From: Ficedula albicollis
Taxonomy: Eukaryota > Chordata > Aves > Passeriformes > Muscicapidae
Direction of reading: 5' to 3'
Assembly: GCF_000247815.1 (NCBI RefSeq)
Contig: NC_021678.1
Coordinates: forward strand, 5,433,026 to 5,497,025
DNA: 64,000 nt
The notes beneath the pieces were generated by a model, which did no database searches, had not been told where the DNA came from, and saw nothing but the letters and a program-made list of their open reading frames with translations. Below, in pieces: positions 1-13,600 of this stretch. How positions within the stretch are numbered: the first letter of the stretch is position 1; each line of letters begins with the position of its first letter. Made by a program: the position numbers and the translations under genes.

Positions 1-242
1 ATTGATTCAATTTGATTAAAGCACTAGACGGTGTAGAATAGGAGAAGTCCTTAACACAGAGGATGAGAGTTTTTTATGCAACTAAAATTGAATATGCTCA
101 AGAAACAAAGTAATAAAAATGGAACAAAATGTCACTGCATGAAACAGAAAGTGGTGGATTTAGGAGCAGATGGCAAATGTAGAGGAGAGCTTATCCAGCA
201 GAAGCACTGGCAAGGAAAAGGTTTGAGCCTTCTGGCCAGTCA

Positions 243-370
243 GGGGAGAACTGTGAACTGGCTGTGTGATGCTGTGTGAGCTGATCACAAGTGTGACTTT
301 GGGATGTGGGGGAGAACTGTGAACTGGCTGTGTGATGCTGAGCTGATCACAAGTGTGACTTTGGGATGTG
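243..370. repeat. Two-copy tandem duplication, unit about 66 bp
   Basis: The segment beginning GGGAGAACTGTGAACTGG is repeated at an offset of 66 bases. The second copy lacks 4 bases (GTGT) in the middle. This is a simple tandem duplication in non-coding sequence. Confidence 0.9.
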
Positions 371-1846
371 TGAGCTTGTGTCCCTCTGGAGCTGCCCCTG
401 AGAGCCCTTTTATAGTAACAGACATAATTCTTCTCATCCATGCTGGAGAAAGAGAATTTGAAGCCAAACAGGATACAGGGGAGGTTGATGAGGATAATCA
501 GAGAGTAGAATACAATCTAACATTACAGCCTACATGGAAGTAGAAAATGTAGGTTAGTAACACTGCCTTGTATGCTAGGATGGGAGGAATGAGGGAATGT
601 AATCACCACTATAAATAGATCTTGGAGGTAACTACTGTCTGATATGCTATACAAATGGATCCAGAAGATCCCAAATTCACAATACAGACCTTAGACATAA
701 CCTGGAAAGAATGCAGAAGAATACATTGCTTCTTTCTAAAATACCAGTAGCTTTGAACTTAGGAAAACATTTCATATTCAGTAGAAAATTTCTGAGTGAG
801 ACATGTTTGTGTGACCTTTCAGAGACCCTAGAGAAAGGAGATGAACAAGATCTGGATCATTTTGATTTTATCTTTAAACTCCCAGTTGTCACAGTTTGAA
901 GATAAGTGAATTTATAAAAAGCAGAAAACTTGTTATCTCGGAGAGAAATACTTTGAACACCATCTGTCCTCTGTTTTCCTGAATGGAAAACAAGTGTTTG
1001 TCCATCAAGGTTGCTACTGGACAAGCATGTAGGGCAGATGTGAGAATCTAAAAATAGCATTGGGTGAGGGAGGAGAATCCATTATGATATTTAGGTTATT
1101 TTCTGATTTTTTTACTAGATAGACTGATGGTGTTTCAACTTTATTTCAGCATTATCCTGATGTTGGGATATATTGATATATTGATATAAAACCCTGTCTG
1201 TTCCATCAGACTTTTTATTATCAAGTGTAAACTTTTAACCTCACCTTCTAAGTGGCTTATGCCTAGAAGGTTTTTTGAGAAGGTCTCCCAGGCCTTTAAT
1301 GCTGTAAATTCAGGAATCAAACCAGTGTATTAGCAAGTGTATCTGTGTAGGAGGTCTGACAGAGTTACAATATGATTATAAAATACTCATAGCAGGAGAA
1401 AATACTGCTCAAGAAGGTTAAAATACATATCTGTGTAGTCTGTCATTGGATTGTTTCTCTCCCTCCCTCACACAGGTGAGGTGAACAGTCTGGTGTTTTT
1501 ATTTGAGGAGTATATATTAGCACATTGTCTCAGTAAGATGGAGCTTTTTATAAAGATAATTAAAACACAATGCACCACTGTTGCTTAATACTTAAGTCTT
1601 AGTGTTTGGAAATTTGAAAATCCTACTTTTAAGATACCCTTATGGGTAAAGTGTACAATGTTAAAAACATAAAAAAGATATATTGCAAAACACAGACCAA
1701 TGTTCCAGTATGACCTTACTCCCAACAAGCTGGGACTAAGAGCAAAGAGGCACTGAGTCCAGAATGAGTAATCCTCTCCTGCCATGAATGGCCTTTTCCT
1801 GTTACAGGAATCCATAGACAGCCACATAGAAAGCCTGAAGAGCTGG

Positions 1847-2021
1847 CAAATGGGATTCCTGCTTTTCTGGAGACGGTGGAAGTAGAAAAGGAGGAAGGAG
1901 TAGAAGTTGTAGCCTTTTAACTATTCACCACTGGAAAATGGGATTCTTGCTTTTCTGGAGACAGTAGAAGTAGAAAAGGAGGAAAGAGTAGAAGTTGTAG
2001 CCTTTTAACTATTCACCAACA
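1847..2021. repeat. Two-copy tandem duplication, unit about 88 bp
   Basis: The segment beginning TGGGATTCCTGCTTTTCTGG recurs 88 bases later with about four substitutions over 80 bases. That divergence indicates an older, genuine duplication rather than an assembly echo. Confidence 0.9.
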
Positions 2022-3690
2022 CCCCTGGACCGCCCACTTCTTCCCCTTTTCAGAGTATGTTGCAGATTGAATATGTTTATTCTACAGCTCTTACTGTGTC
2101 TGACAAACAGTGAAATCCACAGCTGTCAGTAAAAGGGAGTAAATGTAAACCTGGAGGAGTGGCCCTGGTCTTCTGCTTCTCACAAACTGAATCCAAATTT
2201 ATTGTACAACTTTATTCACATGATAACATGATAACGTGAAGTAGGTATTTCCCTATTTCAGCTTCTACGGTATGTGTTCTTTTAAAATACTGCTCTCTGT
2301 TTTGATATTTTTTCAGTATTTTTCTTCACCCTCTGTATGTTTTTGAGCCTTTTGTTATTGCAAATAGCTCCAAACAGGAGCTCCTCTTTAACATATCTAG
2401 CTCTGTTTCAAGAGCCAGTTCCACTCCCCATAGAGACTTAACTGAGTTGTCCCAGCCTACTACTCCAATGACCATTTTATAGCATAGTGTCAAGAATACA
2501 TTGCATGCCCTGGGTGTAGCATCAGACATATAGGAGCATTTGATGTTACAAGAGTCCTGTGGGGCTATAGGAAAATGGAAAACACCAGCACGGGTGCATG
2601 CTCACCACTGCTGTGAGAGGAAGTGATGCCTGGAGTGAGGCTCCCTCAGAACCACACCCTTATTCGTCTCCAGTGGAGCCAGTAGCTTGTTTCCAGGAGA
2701 CATACCTGGACCAGAGGGCCTGCCAGCAGCCTGAGCAATCAAGGAGCCTCAACTTCAGTGGGAAGCTGAGCTTTCTGTGGTAAGGATGCTCCCAAGTTAT
2801 TTTGGTGAAGAGCAAGTAGAAAAATGCAAGATAAAATACAGTCCATTTAAAAGACAGGAAGATGACTAAGCTGGTGAATAAGATGCACTAGACAAAGGAC
2901 AGGGAGTGGCAGGGCAAAGGAGCTGGAAAAAACAGCAGAATTGTGAAAAAAAACCAGTGCCAAGTTAACAAATATATAGGGGATAAGATGGAAAAAGGTG
3001 AGGCAGGTATTTAAGTTCTGGGGAATAAGAACAGAAAGGGACTTTATGAAAGCTAGATCCGGGTGACTCAGGAAGCAAGATGAGCCTCTGAGAGGCAGTT
3101 GGGAATGTAGTCTGAAAGGAACAGGAAATAGTAGGAGAGTGAAAGGTGGACTCCTGTTCTGTAATGGACTTCAGTTAGTGGCAAGAATGAGAGGGACACG
3201 ACAGTGCCGCTGAATCAGAAGAGCAGAAATTCAGTGGGTGTTTAGAAACCTGAAGCTGATTTTCTTAGTAAGGTTGTTTTCTGGAGGTGAGGCTGGAAGG
3301 AAGCCAGGTAAATGAATGTTAGATCCAGTAAATTATAGGGGAAAAGGATGCAAGAACATTGTGAATGTTGCTGATAGGGTTGGAAGAAGAAAGTAAAGCC
3401 AAGAAATGAGTTGGATGGAGTTTGGCATCACCGTGATGGAAGCAAGAAGGCTGAAAAAGCATGAATATTGCAAAACATGGATGGCACCCAAGTTAAAAAG
3501 GATTTTATGAATATTAGAGACAGAGTGTGGGTAGGAACATTATGAACTTAAAGCTGTTGTGCTTGCTTTGTAGAAGACAGAATATGTCCCAAGGTTAACG
3601 AATGTTATGGCATATTACCATGGCACTCGAAAACTCACATGAAAGTCCAGAATTCCCTTGTCCAATGAATTATACAACAAGCAGAGAACG

Positions 3691-3800
3691 AAAAGGTTTC
3701 CTTTCTGCACGGAGCTAAAATCTGAGAGTGAGTCAAGGACAGATGAAAAGGTTTCCTTTCTACACAGAGCTAAAATCTGAGAGTGAGTCAAGGACAGATG
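3691..3800. repeat. Two-copy tandem duplication, unit 55 bp
   Basis: AAAAGGTTTCCTTTCTGCAC recurs at an offset of 55 bases, with two substitutions in the copy. It lies in non-coding sequence. Confidence 0.9.
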
Positions 3801-6490
3801 ACACACAGAGACAGGAGGTCTCAGACAGGAAATAGAAGGCAGTGCTTATGAGGGAAGATGAGGCTTCCATCAAGCAGTGCCCAAGCCATTGTCAAGGTTT
3901 CAGAGGTCAATACAGCAGGCAAAGTTTTAAGGAGAAAATGGAAAGATGTCAGTGAATTCGCTTTGCTAGTGTTGCCAGTAAATTGTTCCTGAAATTGGTA
4001 AATGAGTGATACCAGGATTGGAAGATGCTGTGTCGGAAAGTGCAGTATGATGTGGTGGGGCTGCTGAGGAAAGGAGGGCAAAGAGTGGGCTGGGAGTGTT
4101 TGTAACAGAATTTTGCATGGTCTGAATATGTGTGCATTTATTAGGCCAGAATGAAATGCAGAATGAATGGTGGTGCTCTGAACTATGGTGATGGGTAGAA
4201 AAATTTATAAGCTTTGGTACAAAGACCTGCACCCAGAAGTGAGAGAGCAAGTCTCTCATAAGGTGATATTGATGTTACTCAATTTGAGTGAGTGGCAAGG
4301 GTCCCAGCATTTTTGCTCAATTAATGAGGGAAGGGGGCTTAGGAAAACACAAGTCTGTTACAGCGATGTTGGGCTTAAAATGAGACATCCACAAAGTGGT
4401 GCCTGAGAGACTGCTCAGTATTTTGTATTTGAACATAAATCTGGAGATAGAGCACTGTCCAACAAATAAGAAACTCATACAATACTATTGACTACAATGA
4501 TGATGATTTATTTTAAGGCCATGCTTCTGGTTTTTCTTTTACCATAATTACTGGTCTCGTGGTGCAGCAGGGACACTTATTTAGCCACAGATATAGCACC
4601 AGATCACTAACAGGACATATTCCCAGAGCTCTGTTTACAGTACTGTTATGATGAAGTAGATGGCATGAAGTTACAGGGAAAATTGCACAGTCATGTTGAT
4701 GCATGCAGCATTAAACCCCATGATGCCTGCCCAGGGAAGGACAAAATTGGTTTCAAACATTGATTGAAAACATCAAAAAGATAGAAGCCGTATTTTAAAT
4801 TGGACTAATTTGAAATATACTGTAAAATCAGTTAGCACTGATCTGGTGCGTCTGGTGTAACTGTTATGTTGCATGTGTTCCTTCATGTACATTCTTGTCC
4901 TCAGCTTCTCAGTTTTGAAAAATTATTCAAGATAGCCTGGTGAAGTTTTTGCATGTCTGATTTGCCCACCTCAATATCCAGAAAAGGAGAGTTAAATGAA
5001 GAATTTACCAGATGAACTGACACCTGAATGCCAGTTACTGGATGTCACATGTTGCAGTTCCAGTAGTAATGACTATTTCACACACATTAATTCCTCCTTT
5101 GGACTTTAGTTTCTGCACTGAAGTACAGGGTCTGAACTCGATGGGTTGCACAAATGCGTAATGAGAAAATTAATTTCTCCACTAACATGAGGCTGACCGT
5201 ATCTCTGCCCTTACACTGCACTATTTCTGCAGGAAATACCTGCAGGACTATCACTGTGAAACAGTTCTGCTTGCTAAGCAAGTGCGCAGCAGCACACACA
5301 GGAAGAAGATAAGTAGAAAAAAAAGCTAATTTAAATGCTGAAGACCGATTTAACCAACCTTTATTTGTTTTAAACTTTAAATATTTACTCATTTGCAATA
5401 TTTGCGTGTGCACTTTCCTGGCCCACAGCACTGTGCATGTGGGTTTCTCTGGCACAGTGTGAAGGAGCACGGTTTGCAGTTCAAGGGGTTCGCTGCCTGC
5501 AAGAAACAAATGGGGGTCACATCAGAATGCCTGATCCATGTGTGCTGCCTCTTCCCTAGTGCCAGTGTGGCATTCCCGGTGGTGGTAGCTCCCACCAGGG
5601 TGGTGCCATAAGGCCCAGGTGCTGGCTGCCAGTCAGCCCGCAAGCGCAAGGGCTGCAGCTGCCACCAGCCCCTGCCCTCTCGGCTAGCACCACTCCACTG
5701 AAAAACCTGACAGACTCCTAAAGGGGAAAAATAGCAGGGGAGAAAAAAGAGCAGCGCTTGCACAACTGTGCCAGCACAACACGGCATGCCTTCTGCGTCA
5801 AAGCAAAGAAAAAAACAAACTGAAAATGTCCAGCAGAGGATGGCAAAGCCATCCACCACCTGGAATTTTTCATGCAGTCCCTAAAAATACAAAATCTGCA
5901 GTATTGCTATCCTCACATGCGTAGCCTGAGCCTGGGCTGTGCTGCAGCACACTGGGGAAGTTTCAACTGCAATTTTAGGAAGGGAATGTTTGCATTTTTC
6001 CGTTGATTTTCATGATTATCTGTAGCTCTAGCGATTATCTGCAAAATAGGGCACGCTGTGTTACCAGTAATACATGTACCCTGTGGCAGTGAGCCAAGCC
6101 AGTAATTGAAGGTCAGGGATTGTTTGTCGAGTGCAGTTCAGTGTGCTGCCTGATTCCATAGGGGACTGGCAGTGCCAAAGAACAAAGGCAGCTCTGTTCT
6201 GCAAGCTTATAGTATGGCTTGTTTGACAGAGTTCAGGCCCAATTGTGTGAAGAAGCAAACAGTAGTGGAAAACAGTGCTAAAAAAATGTGATTATTAAAT
6301 AAGCCTTTTTTAAAGTGTAGTATTTTGCAAATGTCAAAACCAGGCATGGATAGACACTAATTTTTAAAATTCTTATTTAAAAATTGGTTAATACCTTTAC
6401 TTGGCAAATCTCTGTTTTGTTAAAAACATACATATATATATTGTAGTAAATTTTGTCAACAGTAATGATGTAAATGTCATTTTATATCGC

Positions 6491-6735
6491 CTTAGTGCAC
6501 TTAACTTTTTTTTTATAAAAGTTAAGTAGCAACTTCCCGGTTTTTTTGGTTTTTTTACTTCCAAAAGGTGTTTTACCACATAGTGGATTTTTCCTGAGGA
6601 TGTTTTAAGTGAAGCTTAGTGCACTTTTTTTTTATAAAAGTTAAGTAGCAACTTCCCGTTTTTTTTGGTTTTTTTACTTCCAAAAGGTGTTTTACCACAT
6701 AGTGGATTTTTCCTGAGGATGTTTTAAGTGAAGCT
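6491..6735. repeat. Two-copy tandem duplication, unit about 124 bp
   Basis: The block from CTTAGTGCAC to GTGAAG is repeated at an offset of about 124 bases. Differences are limited to small indels, notably in homopolymer runs. No gene is associated. Confidence 0.9.
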
Positions 6736-8602
6736 CTTGGAAATAGAGTTGCTGATTTAGTATTCCATGCATAGCTGGTGCAACTTGAGAGTTATTAGCA
6801 AAATCCCTCTGTGGTAATGAATTGGTGGTGCTGGGCTGGGTATTAATATTCTTTGTTACTAAGTTGCAATCTATTAATAAAGCTTCGTCCAAACGGGCAA
6901 ACTTGCTTGTCCTCCAGACCATCTTGTGATTTGTATTTTAATAGTGCCTGTCTTGGATATTATTAAGGATTGCCTGCTTTGACAGTTGCACTACATACCA
7001 CACAGCTATCACAGCACCATTAGTTCAAGAGTAGCGTGAAGTATGTTCTGCTCTGTAATAGGCATTTTTCATTTGTTTGCCCTTCCTGAAATAGCTATTA
7101 AGTGTTTGGGCTCTTTAGAGTAATGGTAAAACAAAGCCTAAAATTGTATGAGAAAGGTGGGAATCTAGTGGTGGAAGCAGTATGTCTTTGGGATGCTTAA
7201 TACTTCTTGGAGGTAATCTAAAATGTACTTTAAAATTGAAATTGAAGATCATACAAGTACAGAATTAATTTTGGAAAAAATACTTTATTGATTACTTGGC
7301 AAAGTCTTAGTTCCAAGATATTTTCTTGTGTCAGCTGTTACTGATAGGTCAATTTTAGTTTTTAGAGGTGATGAGGCCTCTCTAGGACCAAGTCTGTGAA
7401 AGACTGTCCTGCTTGGTTAACAAGTGGCCCTGTTGCTGTGGGGTGGCAGATAAGAAAGCACTTTCACTATAAAGGGGGAACAGCAGTGCAAATTGCAGCC
7501 CCAAACCTGGAGTAAGATTGCGTTTTAGTCTTTGCTACTGCATGACCTCTCTCAGTACTGGTGAAAGTGACTGAGGTGTTATTCCCCCCTAACCAGTGAG
7601 AAGTGGTCTGGAGAAGAAGGAAGTGAAAGGAAATCAGGTCAGAATGGTGTCACTAAGATGCTTATTTTTTTCCTCTGGAGATAAGGCAGTGCAGCCCTAC
7701 CATGGCATGGCTGGGGCAGGAGGTGTGTTTTGGGGGAACCAAGAAGGTTAGTGAGCCATGTTCTGCTGGGGGCGCGCCCTGAGTGGAGCTTGTGAGGGGC
7801 TGTGCCAGGGGTGCCAGAAACCAGAGGAGCAACTGTCCAGTCTGGGTGGTCAGGAATAGATGAAGGCTGCTCAAGGCACTGCTGCCTCCCCACAGCCTTG
7901 CTGCCATATAAGGCTGCTCAGCTGCCTTGAGCCAGCCAGGATGGAAGACCACTTAAAAAGGAAAATCAATACAATAAACTGCCTCTGCTAGTGTCCTTTC
8001 CAAGGAAAATCCAGGAGTCTTGCAGTTACGTGGTTTGAGCATAGGCTGGGTAGTGTACAAACAGCCATGTACAGGTTGCCTGGTTCCTGCCCTTGCTTGT
8101 GTGCATGCAGTGTCACGACCTGTTATGGAAGAAAGCCAGTTTGCTGGAGAAAAGCCTGTGGTGGGTAGAGAGCCTTCCAGTTCAATTTTAATGTTTAGCT
8201 ATACCTAAGTATTTTATTTCACAGCTTAGTATGTTAAAGCATTTCAGTGCACCTTTAAGCGTACATCATTTGGAATAATTCAAGATGAGAACAGAGATGT
8301 AGTCATGCATTGATTTCCCATTATACTTTCTTGGCAAATGACACACCTTGTATTTCTTTAATGAAGTGAAAAAAATGTACAGTAGTTTATGTTTAAAGAA
8401 TTTGGGGAAAACAAATGTCTCTATCGCAACCACCCTTGTGATTATTTTTCTCTTTTTTTTCTTACTATCCACGTTTGTGTATGTGAGCTAAGCTCAAGGA
8501 GTGTATTACAGGTGTTTTTGCTAAATTTCTCTATGGAAATTATTTTCTCATTGCAAACTGTTCCTTGAACTTTTTCCCCCTGGACTACTCAGTTGGAGTT
8601 TC

Positions 8603-8661
8603 CACGTGAACTGTAAACAACTAGTTAGTGACATTAGTGTTGGAAAGTGGGAAAACACGTG
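8603..8661. promoter_or_regulatory. Pair of canonical E-boxes upstream of the CpG island
   Basis: CACGTG occurs at 8603-8608 and again at 8656-8661, just before base composition turns GC-rich. CACGTG is the established site for bHLH-leucine-zipper factors such as MYC/MAX and USF. Whether these two sites are used is inference from their position alone. Confidence 0.35.
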
Positions 8662-9548
8662 GGTTTGGTTTTGGTTTTTGTTGGTTTTTTTTTTTGGGGG
8701 GGGGGCGTCGTCAGGGAGAAAACAAGCTGTGTACTAATAATGAGAAAATTGTGCTTGGAAAGTTTTCCGTGAGTTCCCGGGCTCTGGGTCCCCGCTGAGC
8801 ACCGTGTGCTGTTGGTGAAGGCTTTGGGCTGCGCAATCCCGGGTCTGGCAGGCAGCGCAGGGGGGAGCGGAGCCACCACCGCCCTCGGCTGCGGCTGCTC
8901 CTGGACCCAAACCAGCCACTGAGCTCATGCCTGACTCGCCCTTCCTTTTCATTCCTTTTTTTTTTTTTCCCCTCGGTTGAACGTGGACGAGCTGCAGCCT
9001 TCGCTTGCTAACTTTCCAAAGCCCACCCGCGAGAAGGATAGGGAACAGCCTTCCAAGGCCGGGCTCGGCTTCGCGGGGGGAGGAGGCTATAAGCGAAGTT
9101 CGAGGCTGTAGAGCGGAGCGACGGCAACAAGAGGCTCTCCGCCTGCGGTTGCCTCGGCCGCGCTCCCGAGTCACGGCCACACGGGCTCTGGGACTCCGCC
9201 CCCGCGGGACGTGGCCGCGAGCCGCGCCTGCCGAGCGCCGCCTCTTCCCGCGGCGTGCTCTCCTCTCCCCTCCCGACGCTCCACTCGGTGCTTCCCCGCC
9301 CGACTCCTCCCGCCCCAGCGCTGCACGGTGCGCGCCCGCACTTATGTAAGCGGCGGCATCGGCAGCGCGCCATGACCCAGCAGCGGGGACGCGCCGGGGC
9401 TTTCGCAGAGCGCACAGCTGCGCGATAGTCCGCGCCGGCCCCACAAAGGGCGGGTGGTGAGCTGTCGTCGTCGTCGTCTTCTTCTCCCTCCCCGCCGCCT
9501 CCTCCTCCGTCTCCGCAGTCTCCGCCCCCGGCACGGCCGCCCGGCCCG

Positions 9549-9582
9549 ACCCGGAAGCGGCGCGGCGAGAACCATTTTCCTT
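9549..9582 (+). promoter_or_regulatory. JMJD1C: Candidate non-coding first exon end and splice donor
   Basis: The ETS-type site at 9551 is followed within about 30 bases by ATTTTCCTT and then GTGAGT at 9583, a near-consensus 5' splice donor. An ETS site a few tens of bases upstream of a donor is a common layout for short 5' UTR exons of CpG-island genes. No ATG-initiated frame ends in phase at this donor, so the exon would be untranslated. This is inference only. Transcript 5' ends would be needed to confirm it. Confidence 0.3.
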
Positions 9583-9810
9583 GTGAGTTCAAAGGCGGAG
9601 GCGGGCGCGGAGGTCCTGCGGGCTGGACCGCCGGGCGAGGTGCGTATCGGCCGATGGGGTGGGGGGCCGGCGACAATCCGCCGCTGCGGTTCGGGGAGGC
9701 GGGGGGCACCACCGTGGGATAAATACCCGCGCGGACACTTCAACTTTGCGGCGGGCGCCTTTGTTTGCCGTCCGAGGCTGCTGAGGCGGAACGGGCCGCG
9801 CCCCCGGCCC

Positions 9811-10186
<376 letters not shown>

Positions 10187-10341
10187 TTTCTTCGGTTAAG
10201 TTTGTGCCGTTAAGGCGGGGTGCGGGAACGGCAGAACTCGGTGCCGGCCGTTAACGGCACGGACCCTGCCGTTGGAAGAGCCGTGGGCGCCGTTGGTGCG
10301 CCCCGTCTATGCCGCAGCGCCGGCGGGCAGCGGGCTCGGCT

Positions 10342-10458
<117 letters not shown>

Positions 10459-10639
10459 CGGGCAGCGGGCTCGGCTGGCGCTGCCTTCCCCTTGCGTCCC
10501 GACGGGTACTTCCTTCTGCCCTCCCCCCGGCGAAGAGCTGCGAGAGTTCCGGCCGGAATAGCGCCTTGGCTGGAAATGGACGCTTCCATAGGGATTGCAG
10601 GCAGGGTAGTCCGCGGTTGAGGAAACCCCGTGCAGGATT

Positions 10640-13600
10640 TTAACGTCAGATCTGCTTTACTGGTTGTCCGCTCTTTTCCTCTTGGTAATTCTGCCTGTGA
10701 GTACAAACCATAGCAACAAACAGGCTTTGGAAGAGAGATATAGCTTTTTGAATGATGAGGTGCCATAATGAAAAGGTGTTTGTGCTATTGCAGACTAAAC
10801 AGCAAGGCTTAGAGGAAAAGTTTACTGAATAATACATTAAAATTAGGTTTAATTGATATTTTCAATTTTTGTGCTTTGAAGAGGAAGAAGGATAGAATGT
10901 AGATGTTTTAGTGTAAGAATAGCTTTCTAAATTGCATTATTAACTCTTTAAAAGTGTTGGGCTTACAGCATAAATACCTCTAGAAAGATTTTTTTTTTAA
11001 AAAAACGGTCTCTCAGTATGTCCGCATAGTAGGATGTGCTTTTGAGGTGCAGGGAGCAGGCTTGAGGCAGAGAGTGCCCAGCTAAGCAGGCTGTGAGCTT
11101 CAGCGAGGCAGCTGAGGCAGTGGTACGTGCGGGATGAGCAGGAGCAGCAGCTGCGAGCTTAGCTGTAACACGAGCATTTGCTGCATTGAGCCTTCTGGGT
11201 GTCACAGCCTGGCAGCGCCTAGGCTGCAGCAATCGAGATGCGGCGGCTCCTGAAGCCCTATCCAGTGCCGCCAGGGAACTGCTTGCTCGCATGCTGAAGG
11301 CAGATTACCATCACTCCAACTTCTTAATTGCACTAGGCAGAGGTAAAAATGCGCTATGTGCTTGCTCGCTACTGCTTCCTTGGGAAAGTGAGTGATTGCT
11401 GTGGGGGTTTTGGAAAGATTAATAAAGAGATGACTTGTGTTATTGCGTGTTAGAAACAGCAGTCACAGAGTAATCTGCTGTATTGGTATTTGATGAATGC
11501 TGTTGAATAGTGTTGTGATTGTTTGCTGTGCAGTGATGGTAACTTATGTCTTCTAAAAAATTATTTGAATTTCTAGAGGTCTAGAATCCAGTTCTCAGAC
11601 TTGGTGCTGTGCCAGCTGCCTTTTGTTGGCAGGTTATTTCTGGCATGAGCTGGGGTAAAATAATGGCAAGAGGGCAGAGTAAGAAATGCACTTTACTCAG
11701 CATCAGGGAACTTGTTAGCAAAGGAGCCGAAGAGAATGTGTGTACGTTCATGGAGCTCCCTTTGGCTAAGCAGGGAAATCTGGTGGGGGAAAAAGTGGGG
11801 ATTGTTTTGTGTGGGTGTTTTTTGAGATTTTTTTGTTTGGTTTTTGGTTTTGTTGTTTGTTTTTTTTTCAAGCAGCCAGTTAGAATAGTGGTATAGCCAG
11901 ATGTCATTTAAAATTGAGTGCTTAAGTCCTTTGCTTAGGACAATAATTTTGGTCTTTCTGGAATTGGGTTAACTTATAAAGCTTCCTTTTACAAGCTACA
12001 GGTTTGATAGGGAGATTTTAATTTAGAGGTTTAGCTTTTTCTGTTTTTTGCCAGTACACTTGGTTGTCCGTAAAGTTGTCCTCCACTTTGGGAATGGAAA
12101 GAGGGAGCACTTGCCAGGAGCTTTTGCTCTGAAAATCTGTGAGGAGCTTGTTGGACCTTCTTATATAGATTTTCATGTCACTACGTGCCTCACATGCTTA
12201 CTTTTAATAGCTGACTCTTGCCTACTGTGCTCTCAGTCTGTTTTTCTTTGTGCATGTGTGATATGTAGTGTGAAATTCAGTTATGTCTTCCATTTAAAAT
12301 TTTTCAAATCTCTAACCTGTCCCAGCTTTGGTGGCCTGCCTGTCTGGTGGAACTGATGGAGTCTGGACTTTGCTTTTCCAAGAAGGCGCTTGCTTAAGGG
12401 GCGTTTTGTTGTTCTTTGATAGTGGGAATGTTTTTTAATGGTGTCTGAAAAATCTCAAGTTGTGTGCAGCTGAGCAGCTATCCCCACAGGAGGAGGTGTG
12501 TTACATGGCATGGTTTTACTTTATTTATTTACATATTTTTCCTCTGTGCTTGTGGGATAGCCTGCATTCTCCACACGAGTATTCTGGGGGCATTGACTTG
12601 TCTAGAGGCATAGATCTATGAAAGTAAGGGAGAAGGCATTATGTTTCTCTTCTCAGAGTAATCACACTCACAGATCTATATTTGGAACTAGTTCTTTTAA
12701 TACCAGTAGGAAGATAAACCAGTGGTTCACATGTACCTTAATCTGTAGTATTGTCTGAATCCTGAAAGGCAGCTGCAAGCCACATTCCACACAGTTTCAT
12801 TTCAGCTGATGATGTGGTATGTCCTGTTGTTTGTAGTCGGAAACTCATTTCTTGACCTGAATAATAGCTCAGAAAGTTTTAAAGAAGGCAGTGTGGAAAA
12901 AGTGAGGAAAGACATGGGGGCAGATTAAGGGCTGAAAGACCACAACGTTTGCTTTTTCAAAGCAAAGTTTGTCTGCTTGTGAGTTTATACACTCAACACT
13001 TCGCAACATTTCGTGATGTGAACTCTGCCCTCTTGTAACCATTAGCAATACAAGATCCATTATAGGAAAGTGACGCAAGAGCAAAGGCCCTTTCTTAGCT
13101 ATTAGAGTTTAAATAATTATTTACTATTTAGACTCTGTAGTTGGAATATTATCATATACTCTTGCTTCTCTAGCTCTTTCATCTAGTTACCTATTATTGA
13201 GATGGCTGGTGGAGAAGTTTGGCTTTTTTTCCTTCCTTGTTTGAGAAAGTAACAGCTAAAGTGAAACCTTAAATAAAATGGAAACAAGAATGCTGTGTGT
13301 TCAGTTGGAGCATTTGTGGAGTTTGATAGAATTATTAGAATGTATAATGTATCTCCCATTAAGTATTCTCTCATTTGTTTAGTAAGTGCCAAAGCTGAAG
13401 CTCCGGAGACTCTTGGGTTATATTTAGCTTAATCTTGAGGCAACACCTTTGAAAGTAGGTAATGAAGCCTGATAAAACCTTGAGTGCTCTCTTATGAGCT
13501 GCCTGCAGACTGGCTGAGGGCAGGTCACTGGCTCTGCTGCTGCCCTGCTTAGTAGCTTTTGTCAAGTTAAGGGGTTGCTTTGTGCCTCAGTTTCCCCATC

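Larger units (their letters stand above)
1..8600. other. Upstream region with no recognisable gene
   Basis: No open frame here looks like a conserved protein, and none is flanked by convincing splice sites in phase with the downstream gene. I looked for the first two JMJD1C coding exons (the residues before the T-F-K-P-L block, including a W-D-K-R-E-W motif) and did not find them. The stretch holds several short two-copy tandem duplications, listed separately. About 2860-3560 is purine-rich on the + strand. The region is either intergenic or, if the CpG island is an internal promoter, intron 2 of the long JMJD1C transcript. Confidence 0.6.

Noticed and set aside
8734..9743. Minus-strand frames of 266, 234 and 133 codons in the CpG island
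   Set aside because: GC-rich sequence lacks stop codons by composition. The frames overlap each other, are Arg/Pro/Gly-rich and match no known protein.
11186..11342. Possible alternative coding first exon ending at AGAG|GTAAAA
   Set aside because: The open frame would leave in phase 1, but the next exon (14988) enters in phase 0, and the phase-0 frame has a stop just before the donor.
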